Shown here piece by piece: positions 8,239 to 16,452 of a stretch of 64,000 bases of DNA; the first letter of the stretch is position 1; every line of letters starts with the position of its first letter. Source of the stretch: Segatella copri. GTDB lineage: Bacteria; Bacteroidota; Bacteroidia; Bacteroidales; Bacteroidaceae. The DNA lies in contig NZ_NMPZ01000002.1 of assembly GCF_002224675.1 (NCBI RefSeq), forward strand, positions 124,001 through 188,000, read 5' to 3'. Both the position numbers and the translations under genes were made by a program. The notes below the pieces were generated by a model. The model was not told the DNA's origin. It did no database searches and saw nothing but the letters and a program-made list of their open reading frames with translations.

Positions 8239-9006
8239 ATGGATTCATTATTTCTACTTCAGTTTGCATGCTTCATATTCATGCTCATCAATGCCTTCAT
8301 CGTAGCACTCTCCCATCTGCATGTAAGATGGGAGAACAAGCGGTATGAGCGTTCTCGATGGATGATCGTTGCTGCCCTGATAGGACTGGCGATACAATAT
8401 GTGCTGCAGATGACTTTCGGGTTCCGTGCTATGCACGATAATCTGGGGGCGGTCATCAACATCCTCCTCTATACCCCCTGCTTCTCGCTCATCTCCATAG
8501 GAATCTACAACATAGAAACCACCCGTGCTAACCTCAGAAAGATGATACTGATGTGCAGTGGCATTTATGCTGCCATCATTGTGGTCTTTTGCGTGGGTAT
8601 CAGTCTTCATCATAGCCTGTATATCAGAGAGGGGCTTTATCTGATGCTGACTCTGTTTTGCGTAAGTGTTTTCTATTGCATATACATGATTATTCAGGAG
8701 ATGATTAGGCGTAAAAATATGTTGGAGACAATGGCGGCAACTGATTTGTTGCCTTACGTGAGATATTCCCGAGCCAGTGTAATCATTCTATGGCTCGCAG
8801 TTCTCGCTATGCCAGTTGCCATCTTTTCTACTACCTTATTATATATAGTAGGTCCAGCCGTATTGCTTGCCTTGCTGTTCTTCAACCTTACGTTTATCGC
8901 TCTCGGCAGCAGTTATATCCCTACCGAAGAACTCTTGGATAAAGAAGTGGAAAACGATGCCTTGGTAGGAACAAAATATAGATATGGGGGGGGCACTTTC
9001 TGCTAA
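8239..9006 (+). CDS. Membrane-anchored AraC-type regulator, N-terminal membrane part (frameshifted)
   Basis: This 255-residue frame encodes about seven hydrophobic helices (roughly residues 5-22, 41-60, 75-92, 108-126, 137-155, 178-197 and 205-225) and then a short cytoplasmic segment. It stops at 9006, just after a run of eight G (8986-8993). The frame carrying an AraC-type DNA-binding domain starts at 8984. Removing one G would join them into about 392 residues. The resulting layout, several membrane helices followed by a C-terminal AraC HTH, is a known Bacteroidota arrangement. The start lies 7 bases after the Rpn remnant. The stop may be real (phase variation), a sequencing error, or bypassed by ribosomal slippage. 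Confidence 0.75.
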   Translation: MDSLFLLQFACFIFMLINAFIVALSHLHVRWENKRYERSRWMIVAALIGLAIQYVLQMTFGFRAMHDNLGAVINILLYTPCFSLISIGIYNIETTRANLRKMILMCSGIYAAIIVVFCVGISLHHSLYIREGLYLMLTLFCVSVFYCIYMIIQEMIRRKNMLETMAATDLLPYVRYSRASVIILWLAVLAMPVAIFSTTLLYIVGPAVLLALLFFNLTFIALGSSYIPTEELLDKEVENDALVGTKYRYGGGTFC

Positions 9007-9418
9007 ACAGCAGACCTCTGCTGATAGCAGAACAGAATCTTTACAACCACTTTCCGATGAGCGCAGAGATTTCATCCAGAAAAGTCTTGATGCATGGTGT
9101 GCGAATTTAGGATATAAGGACAGTACTGTGAATATGCTTACCCTCTCTCGCACACTTTGTATCTCCAAGGATGAGTTATCTGTATTCTTCGACCAGTATC
9201 TGAAAACTACATTCAGAATATGGCTTGGTGATATACGTTTCAATGCGGCAAAGAAGATGATGTTGGAATTTCCAGACTATAGTAATGACATTATTTCTGC
9301 CGAGTGTGGCTTCTCTGCCCGTACCTATCTGTACCGGATATTCAAGTCAAAGGAAGGTTGTACGCCTACCGAATGGCGAGAAGAAAATACCAGAAAAACG
9401 CATAATATAAGGGAATAA
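8984..9418 (+). CDS. AraC-family HTH domain, C-terminal part of the frameshifted regulator
   Basis: This 144-residue frame overlaps the membrane part by 23 bases and begins at an ATG that runs straight into the G8 tract. Residues about 45-140 hold the two helix-turn-helix motifs of the AraC family: one around SRTLCISKDELSVFF, the second around IISAECGFSARTYLYRIFK, ending in the usual GCTPTEWR block. It should bind DNA near the fimbrial genes that follow, though no target site is proven. It could be translated alone by coupling at the overlapping ATG, giving a soluble regulator without its membrane sensor. Confidence 0.75.
   Translation: MGGALSAKQQTSADSRTESLQPLSDERRDFIQKSLDAWCANLGYKDSTVNMLTLSRTLCISKDELSVFFDQYLKTTFRIWLGDIRFNAAKKMMLEFPDYSNDIISAECGFSARTYLYRIFKSKEGCTPTEWREENTRKTHNIRE
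8986..8993 (+). repeat. G8 homopolymer at the regulator frame break
   Basis: Eight consecutive G sit exactly where the membrane part and the AraC domain of the regulator change frame. Seven G would restore one continuous frame, so slipped-strand change of this tract would switch the full-length protein on or off. Confidence 0.8.
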
Positions 9419-9430
9419 ATCGTTAAAATG

Positions 9431-9480
9431 GGTGTCTACTTCCTACGAAGTAGACACCTAAAACATAGGAAGTAGACACA
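9431..9480. repeat. Three-arm inverted repeat allowing two alternative hairpins
   Basis: GGTGTCTACTTC (9431-9442) pairs perfectly with GAAGTAGACACC (9447-9458). A third arm, TAGGAAGTAGACA (9467-9479), pairs equally well with TGTCTACTTCCTA (9433-9445). The two hairpins exclude each other. The element lies between the AraC domain stop and the 81-residue gene and could be a terminator, an attenuator or an operator with repeated half-sites. Confidence 0.7.
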
Positions 9481-9532
9481 TTGACAGGGGAATGCGCCTC
9501 CTTTTTTTGATGAAAAACACTATCTTTGTGCC

Positions 9533-9778
9533 ATGAAAGAAATAATAGAAACTATACCAAGGATAGAATTAGCCCTGATCATCATTGGGGTGTTTGTACT
9601 CATATCAAGTATCATCTTCGGATATGCCATGATACATGAGTACAGGATGTATCTTGAGAATCATTGGAAGGCTCGCTATAGCTTTCGTGACTTCATCAAG
9701 AGAGAACGCTTTTATATCTTTTTGCTGTTGGCATCCATATTTATCTTCTTAACAAACCTCTTGTATTTTCTGGAGTGA
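9533..9778 (+). CDS. Small two-helix membrane protein
   Basis: The 81-residue protein has two transmembrane segments (about residues 11-33 and 60-79) joined by a basic, aromatic loop. No family is recognised. A TATCTTTG element at 9521-9528 sits only 4 bases before the ATG, so if that promoter is used the message would be leaderless or start at a later codon. It lies between the regulator and the OmpA-like gene in the same direction and may belong to the surface locus. Confidence 0.55.
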   Translation: MKEIIETIPRIELALIIIGVFVLISSIIFGYAMIHEYRMYLENHWKARYSFRDFIKRERFYIFLLLASIFIFLTNLLYFLE

Positions 9779-9865
9779 GTTTCGGATAGAATGGATGAAT
9801 TAGCTTTATGATGGATACCTGTCTTGTAATTGGAGACAGATCCTTACCTTTACGATAAAAAATAA

Positions 9866-11104
9866 ATGAATGATATGAAAAATAATTTAACAACAAGACA
9901 TCGGCTGCTGGTCGCAATGCTTGCATTTATTCTTCCTTTTTCTTTTGCGAAAGCAGAAGTAAAAGAAGATGGAAAGACTATTTCGCAAGGCTGGTACGTC
10001 GGTATTGAGGGTGGTATGCCTTTCGGTTTCTCTACTTTCTCAAGTTTCGGACACGACAAGACGCACCTCGGTTGGGCTGCTGGCTTATATGGCGGCTATC
10101 GTTTCAACTCCATCTTCTCGGCTGAGTTATCTGCCAAGTATGGAGAGATGAACTTGTCTGCACAAGACTGTTGCGTAGAACGCAACTATTGGTTGGGTAG
10201 CGACGGCGTGCTTTACAAGGCAGGTGTCTTAGGCATGGACAGTTGGGAATATGCCAATCTGAAAAGCCATGTCAGAATGGGCAGATATGGGGCAAGAGTG
10301 AATATCAATCTCCTTGGGTTGTTCCATCAAACAGCTGACAGCCGATGGGATTTGGCTGTTTCACCTCATATATATGCAGTAACGACCAAAGCTGACATCC
10401 ATACTATAGCCGATGATGCTAAGGTGATGAAAGGTTCAACCAACTGGCATTTGGGTTATGGTGCAGACTTGCAAGTGGGCTACCAACTGACTTCATGTCT
10501 GAAATTGGGCATCTATTCGGGTCTGACCCGTCTTACTGGCGAACGTATGGACGGAATGCCGGAGCATCTGCACAAGAACAACTTCGTTTGGGAAAGTGGC
10601 ATCAGACTGGGCTTCAGCTTCACCAAGGCAAAGAAAAGGAAGATGATGGAAACCTCAACCATTCCTCAGCCGGAAGTCCAGCAACAGCAGACTACCCCAG
10701 AGGAGAACACCCAACAGCAAGAGTCGGCTGCCAAGGCGGATAAGGCAGAAACCAAGGTTGCAGAACAAGACATTGCTGAAACCTCAGAGGTGAAATTCCC
10801 TGTTATCTACTTCAATTTCAACAGTATCGCCATCAACCCTGACGAGGAATCCAAGCTGAACGAAATCCTCCATATATTAAAGGAGAATCCGGATATGAAG
10901 GTGACGGTGACAGGCTGGTGCGACACCAGGGGCAGCGTAGCGGTGAACAAGCGCATTTCTCGCCAGCGAGCAGAAACCCTGAAGGCCTGGCTGGTAAAGA
11001 AAGGCATAGCGGCAAGCCGCATTTCGGCTGCAGGTAAGGGAAGCGACGGATCTCGCGAAGCCCAGAAAGCTCGCCGAGTAGAGACAACAGACAATCATCA
11101 GTAA
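9866..11104 (+). CDS. Outer membrane beta-barrel protein with OmpA-like peptidoglycan-binding domain
   Basis: The 412-residue protein has a signal peptide (hydrophobic core about residues 14-28, cleavage after SFAKA). A DUF3575-like beta-barrel with alternating aromatic strands spans about 45-255. A Gln/Glu/Ala-rich linker spans about 265-305, and an OmpA C-terminal domain about 310-400 carries VIYFNFNS and TGWCDTRGS and NKRISRQRAETLKAWL. OmpA domains bind diaminopimelate in peptidoglycan. A second start at 9875 (MKNNLTT) is possible. In Bacteroidota, DUF3575/OmpA proteins lead FimA/Mfa1 fimbrial operons, which fits the five lipoprotein genes that follow at short spacing. Confidence 0.85.
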   Translation: MNDMKNNLTTRHRLLVAMLAFILPFSFAKAEVKEDGKTISQGWYVGIEGGMPFGFSTFSSFGHDKTHLGWAAGLYGGYRFNSIFSAELSAKYGEMNLSAQDCCVERNYWLGSDGVLYKAGVLGMDSWEYANLKSHVRMGRYGARVNINLLGLFHQTADSRWDLAVSPHIYAVTTKADIHTIADDAKVMKGSTNWHLGYGADLQVGYQLTSCLKLGIYSGLTRLTGERMDGMPEHLHKNNFVWESGIRLGFSFTKAKKRKMMETSTIPQPEVQQQQTTPEENTQQQESAAKADKAETKVAEQDIAETSEVKFPVIYFNFNSIAINPDEESKLNEILHILKENPDMKVTVTGWCDTRGSVAVNKRISRQRAETLKAWLVKKGIAASRISAAGKGSDGSREAQKARRVETTDNHQ

Positions 11105-11124
11105 CCCATAAAACAAGATAGAAA

Positions 11125-12018
11125 ATGAAAGCAAAAAGAAGATTTAATATTTGGTTATGGGTGCTGTTATGCGTCCCATGCCTGTTGGCAAGTTGCGACC
11201 ATGATGTTCATGGTGGTGAGGATGAAGGTGGCTTGTCTGTATCGCTCACCTGGGCAGATGAAGCCGACCAAGGTACGGATGTGAATGACGTGAAGCTCTG
11301 GATATTCGATGCCGACAAGGGTTCCCTGATAGAGGAAAAGCATTATGGAAGCACGGAGGAAGTAGCAAGCCAACGATTCGAACTCCCGGAAGGAACCTAT
11401 CGCATCCTGACTACCACCAACCTAACAAAACCGTTCTTTATCAGCGAACAGACCAGGGCTTTGACTAATTGGAACAATATTCTGATAGGTTTGACCAATC
11501 CCAAGGATGTAAGGAACAATGCCTATTTCGGAGTGACCGACGTGAAGATAGATAACAAGGAAGGTAACTATGTGGTGCAGAATCCTATTAGGAGCGTGCT
11601 TGCCGAACTGACCATCATCATCGAGAACATACCGAAAGGCACAGAGATGAGTGGCAAGGCGCTGGATTGTGCCTGGTGTCTGTTCCCTACACTGAAGAAT
11701 AGTGATGGAGAATATGGTTTGCCGAGCATAGAGCCAACGGAAGTGGAACTCCCTACCCTCCTGGCTACGGAATCAACCCTGAAATCGGAAGTCATTCGGC
11801 TGATGCCGACCATACAGGGAAGCCCCGCCTCTCATATCTATCTCCGACTGCTGCTCCCTAACGAGACCTTGCAGGAGTTTGACATCACCGCTCCTATGAT
11901 GAAGGTAGGAGGAAAGTATGAACTAAGGTTCAAGTACGAAGAGATGCGGCCGAAGATGAATCTGCAAACAGGCATCAATGGCTGGAATGACCTCAACAAA
12001 GAAGTAGAAATCAAATAA
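11125..12018 (+). CDS. FimB/Mfa2-like fimbrial anchor lipoprotein
   Basis: The 297-residue lipoprotein has a basic start (KAKRRF), a hydrophobic core and the lipobox LASC, with Cys24 as the lipid site. The mature part starts with an acidic, Gly-rich stretch, followed by a beta-rich domain (SVSLTWADE, VKLWIFDADKG) that resembles the FimB/Mfa2 or DUF5119 family. In Porphyromonas these proteins anchor the fimbrial shaft in the outer membrane and limit its length. Its place, directly after the OmpA-like gene (20 bases) and 27 bases before the first fimbrillin, supports that role. No TR processing motif like that in the next four genes is seen. Confidence 0.75.
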   Translation: MKAKRRFNIWLWVLLCVPCLLASCDHDVHGGEDEGGLSVSLTWADEADQGTDVNDVKLWIFDADKGSLIEEKHYGSTEEVASQRFELPEGTYRILTTTNLTKPFFISEQTRALTNWNNILIGLTNPKDVRNNAYFGVTDVKIDNKEGNYVVQNPIRSVLAELTIIIENIPKGTEMSGKALDCAWCLFPTLKNSDGEYGLPSIEPTEVELPTLLATESTLKSEVIRLMPTIQGSPASHIYLRLLLPNETLQEFDITAPMMKVGGKYELRFKYEEMRPKMNLQTGINGWNDLNKEVEIK

Positions 12019-12045
12019 AAAAATAACTTTTAAAATATTTATAAT

Positions 12046-12939
12046 ATGAAAAAGATGACTAAGTTTTTCGCCCTTGCACTCTTGGCAGGTGCAATGGTTT
12101 CATGCAGTACAGAAGACACCGCACCTTCTACCCAGAACGATAAGGTAGCCGTGCAGTTTACTGGTGGTATCAGCGTAAACACCCGTGCTGCGGGTGTAGC
12201 CTGGGCTGATGGTGACAAGATAGGTATCTTCATGACTGGAGCAAATCAGCCTCTCTCGGCAGATGCAATTAAAGAGGGTGTTGACAATGTTTGCTATCAG
12301 TCAAATGGAAGTATAGCCTTTTCACCTGTTTCTGGTGGTAAGACTATTTTCTTCCCGATAGATGGAGATGTGGACTTCTATTCTTACTATCCACAGACCA
12401 CTGTCAATGACTACAAGGTAGCACTTGATGTAACAGACCAAGGGAAACAAGAAGCTATCGACTTCATGTATGCCAAGACAGAAGGTTGCAACAAAGCTAC
12501 GCCACAGGTTGACTTGAGGTTCTTCCATAAGTTAAGCAATCTTATTTTGGATGTTCAACCAGGTAACGGTCTCACGCAAGAAGACCTTAAGAAAATGACT
12601 GTGACAGTGAAAGGTCAGAATACCAAAGCCACTTTCAATCTTGTGGATGGAACTATCTCTGGTGAAGAAACTCCTGCGGACATCACGATGAAAACTACCG
12701 AAGCTGGCAAGCTGTATGAGGCAATCCTGCTCCCTACAGAAGAAGCAAGCCGAGTGATAGAGTTTGACCTCAAGAATGGTTACGACGCTCCTTTTGTATG
12801 GACAATGCCAGTAAAACTTGAGGGTGGCAAAAGATACCACTATACAGTAGTAAAATTGAGTCGTTCTGCCGTAGATATTTCTGGAACCATTAAGTCTTGG
12901 ACAGAGGCAGGAGACAATAATGAACATATAGCACAATAA
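12046..12939 (+). CDS. Fimbrillin family (Mfa1-like) lipoprotein 1
   Basis: The 297-residue protein has a lipoprotein signal with Cys20 (MVSC). A Ser/Thr-rich spacer is followed by the Mfa-like block VQFTGGISVNTRAAGVAW with Arg47, then WADGDKIGIFM and a FFPIDGDVDFYSYYP strand. These are hallmarks of the fimbrillin superfamily, two transthyretin-like domains that polymerise by donor-strand exchange after a protease cuts behind a conserved arginine. Arg47 in TR-A is the likely cut site by analogy with Porphyromonas. It would be the shaft or an accessory subunit. It is in an operon with the anchor gene (27-base gap) and the next fimbrillin (22-base gap). Confidence 0.85.
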   Translation: MKKMTKFFALALLAGAMVSCSTEDTAPSTQNDKVAVQFTGGISVNTRAAGVAWADGDKIGIFMTGANQPLSADAIKEGVDNVCYQSNGSIAFSPVSGGKTIFFPIDGDVDFYSYYPQTTVNDYKVALDVTDQGKQEAIDFMYAKTEGCNKATPQVDLRFFHKLSNLILDVQPGNGLTQEDLKKMTVTVKGQNTKATFNLVDGTISGEETPADITMKTTEAGKLYEAILLPTEEASRVIEFDLKNGYDAPFVWTMPVKLEGGKRYHYTVVKLSRSAVDISGTIKSWTEAGDNNEHIAQ

Positions 12940-12961
12940 CAACTCTTAAATAACAAGATAT

Positions 12962-13942
12962 ATGAAAAAATTTAAATTCTTATACATCGCTGCCGCAGCA
13001 TTGCTGTTTGCTGCTTGCGCTAACGAAGAAGATGGTATTGGCAACAATGGTCCTGTTGCTGCTACAGTAAAGGCGGATATTTCCAACAATATCAAAACCC
13101 GTGGAACTGCAGACAACAACAGCTGGACAGCAGGCGATGCCATTGGCGTGTACGTCACTTCCGCAGGAAACACAAAAGGAACAAATGTAAAGTATGAATA
13201 TGACAATTATGGTGAATTTGTTTCGGCAAATCCTATTTATTTTAGAGATAATGCGGAACAGACATTCAGTGCGTATTATCCATACATTGATGACCCCAAT
13301 AATGACAAATTCGATGAGGATGGTTGGTTAATAAATGATTGGACTATTGATTACAGCAATCCAAGTAATACCTTATTAGCAAACGATTTTCTCTTTGCCT
13401 CGGGAGCAATAGCCAGCAAAGCATCGCCAATGGTTAATTTCACTGACTTGAATAATGTGGGTGAATCCTTGCCAGAGAAAGATCATCGCTTTAAGCACAA
13501 GATGAGTATGATAGAATTTACGGTCAGTGCAGGAGAAGGTGTCGAGAGCAGCAAGAGTGATCTTCAAAGTATAACATTGGACAAGATAAAGACACAGGGT
13601 AAGATAAATGTAAAAACAGGTGCGACAGAAGCCACAGGGACTTCTTCCCCAATAACCTTACCAGTAACAGGTCTTTTGACCGATGCCAGGGTCTGCAAGT
13701 TCATACTCTTCCCGCAACAGTTCGAAAACAAAGAATTGACCATTAGTTGTAATGTGATGTATAACGAAAATACTATTAACAATTATACAACAAAGATATC
13801 CCTACCAAATGGATTCGAAGGTGGTAAAAAATATACTTATACTATCAGAGTTCATAATAATAGTATAGTAATAGGAAATGCAAACATAACGAGTTGGGAT
13901 CTTGGCGTAGACAATGAACCTCTCGATGCAGAAATAGAATAA
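12962..13942 (+). CDS. Fimbrillin family (Mfa1-like) lipoprotein 2
   Basis: The 326-residue lipoprotein has the lipobox FAAC (Cys19). After a short spacer comes KADISNNIKTRGTA with Arg47 at the same place as in fimbrillin 1, then WTAGDAIGVYVTS, QTFSAYYPY and RFKHKMSMIEFTV, the recurrent strand motifs of this family. Length and order of motifs fit a single fimbrial subunit. It differs enough from fimbrillin 1 to be a distinct paralogue rather than a recent duplicate. A perfect hairpin (13980-14003) separates it from the next gene and may lower expression of the distal genes. Confidence 0.85.
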   Translation: MKKFKFLYIAAAALLFAACANEEDGIGNNGPVAATVKADISNNIKTRGTADNNSWTAGDAIGVYVTSAGNTKGTNVKYEYDNYGEFVSANPIYFRDNAEQTFSAYYPYIDDPNNDKFDEDGWLINDWTIDYSNPSNTLLANDFLFASGAIASKASPMVNFTDLNNVGESLPEKDHRFKHKMSMIEFTVSAGEGVESSKSDLQSITLDKIKTQGKINVKTGATEATGTSSPITLPVTGLLTDARVCKFILFPQQFENKELTISCNVMYNENTINNYTTKISLPNGFEGGKKYTYTIRVHNNSIVIGNANITSWDLGVDNEPLDAEIE

Positions 13943-13979
13943 TTCTGATAAATAAGGTACTGAAATAGGAAATACAGGG

Positions 13980-14003
13980 TTAGTGAGCTTGGTCGCTCAC
14001 TAA
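13980..14003 (+). terminator. Intercistronic hairpin in the fimbrial operon
   Basis: TTAGTGAGC (13980-13988) and GCTCACTAA (13995-14003) form a perfect 9-bp stem with a 6-base loop between fimbrillins 2 and 3. No T run follows, so it is more likely an mRNA-stability or partial attenuation element than a full terminator. Confidence 0.5.
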
Positions 14004-14030
14004 CTCACTAACAATAAAAAACTGAAGATT

Positions 14031-14936
14031 ATGAAGACGATAAAACAAAGAATTTCCTATGCGGTAATGGGCCTTATGGCTATGGGCTTTACAGCATGTA
14101 CGCAAAATGAAGATATGGCTCCAACGCTGAAAGGGCAGGAAATCAATGCCACTTTCTCTGTTGGAGGCATGCAGACTCGTGTCAATACATTTGGATACGG
14201 TGACAATTGGGAGGATAAAGATAAACTGACAGTAAGTATATTTACGGATTATGATCCTGGTAGTACGACTGTTCTTTCTTTTAATAGTGCAACAAACGAA
14301 TGGTCTCGTACAGGAAGTTTTCGTTGGTTAACAGGCTACGATCAACATACTATTTTGGCTGTATATCCATCTGACACGGATTTTGGGAAAAATAATCTAC
14401 AGTATGATTTACAGACAGATCAAAGCAGCGAAAGTAAATTAAAAAACGCTGATCTCATAACTGGATATTGGCACGATTCTCCTCGGTTTGATTTAAGCAT
14501 TCGTATGAAGCATCGCATGTCGCTGGTCACGATAGTATATCATGTTGGTACTGCGGATTATCCTGATATGGATATTAGTGAACCACAAGTGTATTCTAAA
14601 CACACCAGCGTTTATTTTAACAGAGACGACCGACAAGAGCAATTTGTCATGGGTACACCTTCTGGCAATCCTGATTGGGTAAAAGCCTGTAAGCATGACG
14701 ATGGTATGTTTTCTGCAATCGTTATCCCTGGTTCATACAAAACTGGCGAGATTTTCGTGAATTTCAAGATAGGCGACAAAAACTTCCATGCAAAAATGAG
14801 GTCAGATACGAACTTTCAAGAGGGCTATCGCTACACCTACGAACTCTATGTAGGAAAAGACAAAGTGGAACTAACCCGAATCAGCGTAGATGATTTGAAA
14901 GGTTGGGACAGTAACAACGAAGAAGATCTCAAATAA
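14031..14936 (+). CDS. Fimbrillin family lipoprotein 3
   Basis: The 301-residue lipoprotein has lipobox FTAC (Cys23). Thr-Arg at residues 49-50 (GMQTRVNTFG) matches the TR site of the other subunits. The body holds the family strand pattern: WEDKDKLTVSIFTDYD, QHTILAVYPSD and IRMKHRMSLVTIVYHVG. The C-terminus ends with VDDLKGWDSNNEED, comparable to the final strand of accessory pilins. It is 14 bases upstream of the last fimbrillin-type gene. It may be a minor or tip-proximal subunit; the sequence alone does not fix its position in the fimbria. Confidence 0.75.
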   Translation: MKTIKQRISYAVMGLMAMGFTACTQNEDMAPTLKGQEINATFSVGGMQTRVNTFGYGDNWEDKDKLTVSIFTDYDPGSTTVLSFNSATNEWSRTGSFRWLTGYDQHTILAVYPSDTDFGKNNLQYDLQTDQSSESKLKNADLITGYWHDSPRFDLSIRMKHRMSLVTIVYHVGTADYPDMDISEPQVYSKHTSVYFNRDDRQEQFVMGTPSGNPDWVKACKHDDGMFSAIVIPGSYKTGEIFVNFKIGDKNFHAKMRSDTNFQEGYRYTYELYVGKDKVELTRISVDDLKGWDSNNEEDLK

Positions 14937-14950
14937 TTGGAGGAAAGAAT

Positions 14951-16255
14951 ATGAAAAAGATATTTCAATACATCATGCTGGCTGTCGTTACTATAGTAAT
15001 GGCGTCATGCACAAGTGATATAGAAGAAACAACCGCAACAACAGGCAAAAACAACGTACAGTTGGTTGTTGGTGAATTTCCGGCATTCGGAGATTCACAG
15101 ACTCGTGCTATTGGTACACCTGATGAAGGCAAGACTTCATGGGCTGTAGGAGATGAGTTGCTTCTGGAGATGACCAGTAAGACTTTTGGGTCTAAGTATG
15201 CTGCTTTTACATATAATGGCAGTAGCTGGGAATTGGCAAGTGGCGAGCTGTCTTATAAAGAAGACGAAGTGCCAACCTTTCCTCATGTATATTATGCCCC
15301 TAATTACAAATGGGAAGCCGGCAAATTAGTTTTGAAAGAAGGCAAGGTTGAAGGAACGGATGAATATATCGAGGGAAAAGCCAATATCACCCCTAATGGT
15401 GAGGCTATAACCGTAAAATTTTCCGAGGCAACACGCAACTATTCCCGCTTGCGCATTGCAACTATGCCAAATAAGCCAATAACAGTTAGCATCGATAAAT
15501 ACACTCCTGCGGGCAGCAGCGATATGAAATGGGATCAAAATTATGCCCTTACTTCGGATGAAAAGGGCAATGCCTATTTATATGGTAATTTTGTACCATA
15601 TTCCAAATTCACTGTGAAATATGAAGAAGCTCCTTTGGCAACTTATAAATTCTCGCAAGAATCAAAAAATGCTAAGAGTTATGCACTGGATGCTACTGTT
15701 GTTTCGCTGACTGACAAAGCTATCACTTACGATCAAATTGTGGAAGACGTCAAGAAGGAATTGTATGCGGGCAAGACTTACATCAATCTCATTCTTGCTC
15801 CCGATGTGGATGAAGAAACATTGGAAGCAATAAATATCGGACTTAAAGATGCAAGGGATGGGAGTATAAACCTTACTTTGATAGGATGTAAGAAGATTCC
15901 TTCAAGAGGATTTATGTACTGGGACATGCTGAAATCCATAGTCCTCCCAGATGTTACAGAAATCGGGGAAAATGCTTTTTCAGATTGTTCAGGGCTTCAA
16001 AAAGTAGTTTTAGGCAATCTTACAAAAGTATATGGTAATGTCAGAGAGAATGGTATCTTTGATGGTCTCGACACCCGGTTAATCGATTTGGTTTTGTCAA
16101 AAGACCAGAAAGTTATGAATGATGGCGAAGCCGAAGGTAGGTATTGTTGGACTGCTGATATTATTGCAGATTATGCTCTTAGTGTTGAACATGTCAGCAA
16201 AAAATTCCTTGGGTATGAATTTAAGTCCATAACGTGTAGATATAAATTTGAATAA
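14951..16255 (+). CDS. Large fimbrillin-like lipoprotein with C-terminal BspA-type leucine-rich repeat
   Basis: The 434-residue lipoprotein has lipobox MASC (Cys20) and a TR at residues 51-52 (SQTRAIGT). Its first 250 residues follow the fimbrillin pattern (WAVGDELLLEM, FPHVYYAPN). From about residue 300 it carries one to two BspA-like leucine-rich repeat units (LKSIVLPDVTEIGENAFSD then LQKVVLGNLTKVYGN). BspA repeats in oral and gut Bacteroidota mediate binding to host proteins and other bacteria. As the longest and last gene of the operon, with an extra binding module, it is a candidate tip adhesin; that role is inferred. Confidence 0.7.
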   Translation: MKKIFQYIMLAVVTIVMASCTSDIEETTATTGKNNVQLVVGEFPAFGDSQTRAIGTPDEGKTSWAVGDELLLEMTSKTFGSKYAAFTYNGSSWELASGELSYKEDEVPTFPHVYYAPNYKWEAGKLVLKEGKVEGTDEYIEGKANITPNGEAITVKFSEATRNYSRLRIATMPNKPITVSIDKYTPAGSSDMKWDQNYALTSDEKGNAYLYGNFVPYSKFTVKYEEAPLATYKFSQESKNAKSYALDATVVSLTDKAITYDQIVEDVKKELYAGKTYINLILAPDVDEETLEAINIGLKDARDGSINLTLIGCKKIPSRGFMYWDMLKSIVLPDVTEIGENAFSDCSGLQKVVLGNLTKVYGNVRENGIFDGLDTRLIDLVLSKDQKVMNDGEAEGRYCWTADIIADYALSVEHVSKKFLGYEFKSITCRYKFE

Positions 16256-16279
16256 TAAAGTAGATTGTTTAACTCCTAA

Positions 16280-16306
16280 GCTGGGCAGGAGTATAAGTTG
16301 CCCAGC
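16280..16306 (+). terminator. Hairpin after the fimbrial operon
   Basis: GCTGGGCA (16280-16287) and TGCCCAGC (16299-16306) form a perfect 8-bp stem 25 bases after the last stop codon. The T run is poor, but the REP-like hairpin at 16339 follows closely. Confidence 0.5.
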
Positions 16307-16322
16307 AATTATATCCCCCGCA

Positions 16323-16452
16323 CCTCACGGGAAACGACAAGGGTCTATATGCCACGATGAAAAGGTGGCGTATAGACCCTTGATTATATGGTGATATTCG
16401 TAATCTACATCTCAGCTTTCTGTTTTTTATGAATTGCTCAGATTCTTAATGA
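16323..16452. repeat. REP-like hairpin repeat, copy 1, with long flank
   Basis: The core (16339-16381) folds as AAGGGTCTATA with a loop to TATAGACCCTT, extended by GCCAC/GGTGGC around GATGAAAA. The flanks on both sides are shared with the other copies: the leading CACCTCACGGGAAACGAC and the trailing GATTATATGGTGATATTC. From 16382 to 16452 the copy is near-identical to 17481-17551 and includes the 3' end of the Rpn gene. Confidence 0.8.

Noticed and set aside
9431..9480. Invertible promoter flanked by inverted repeats
   Set aside because: The arms are only 4 or 21 bases apart, too close to enclose a promoter, and no invertase gene lies nearby.
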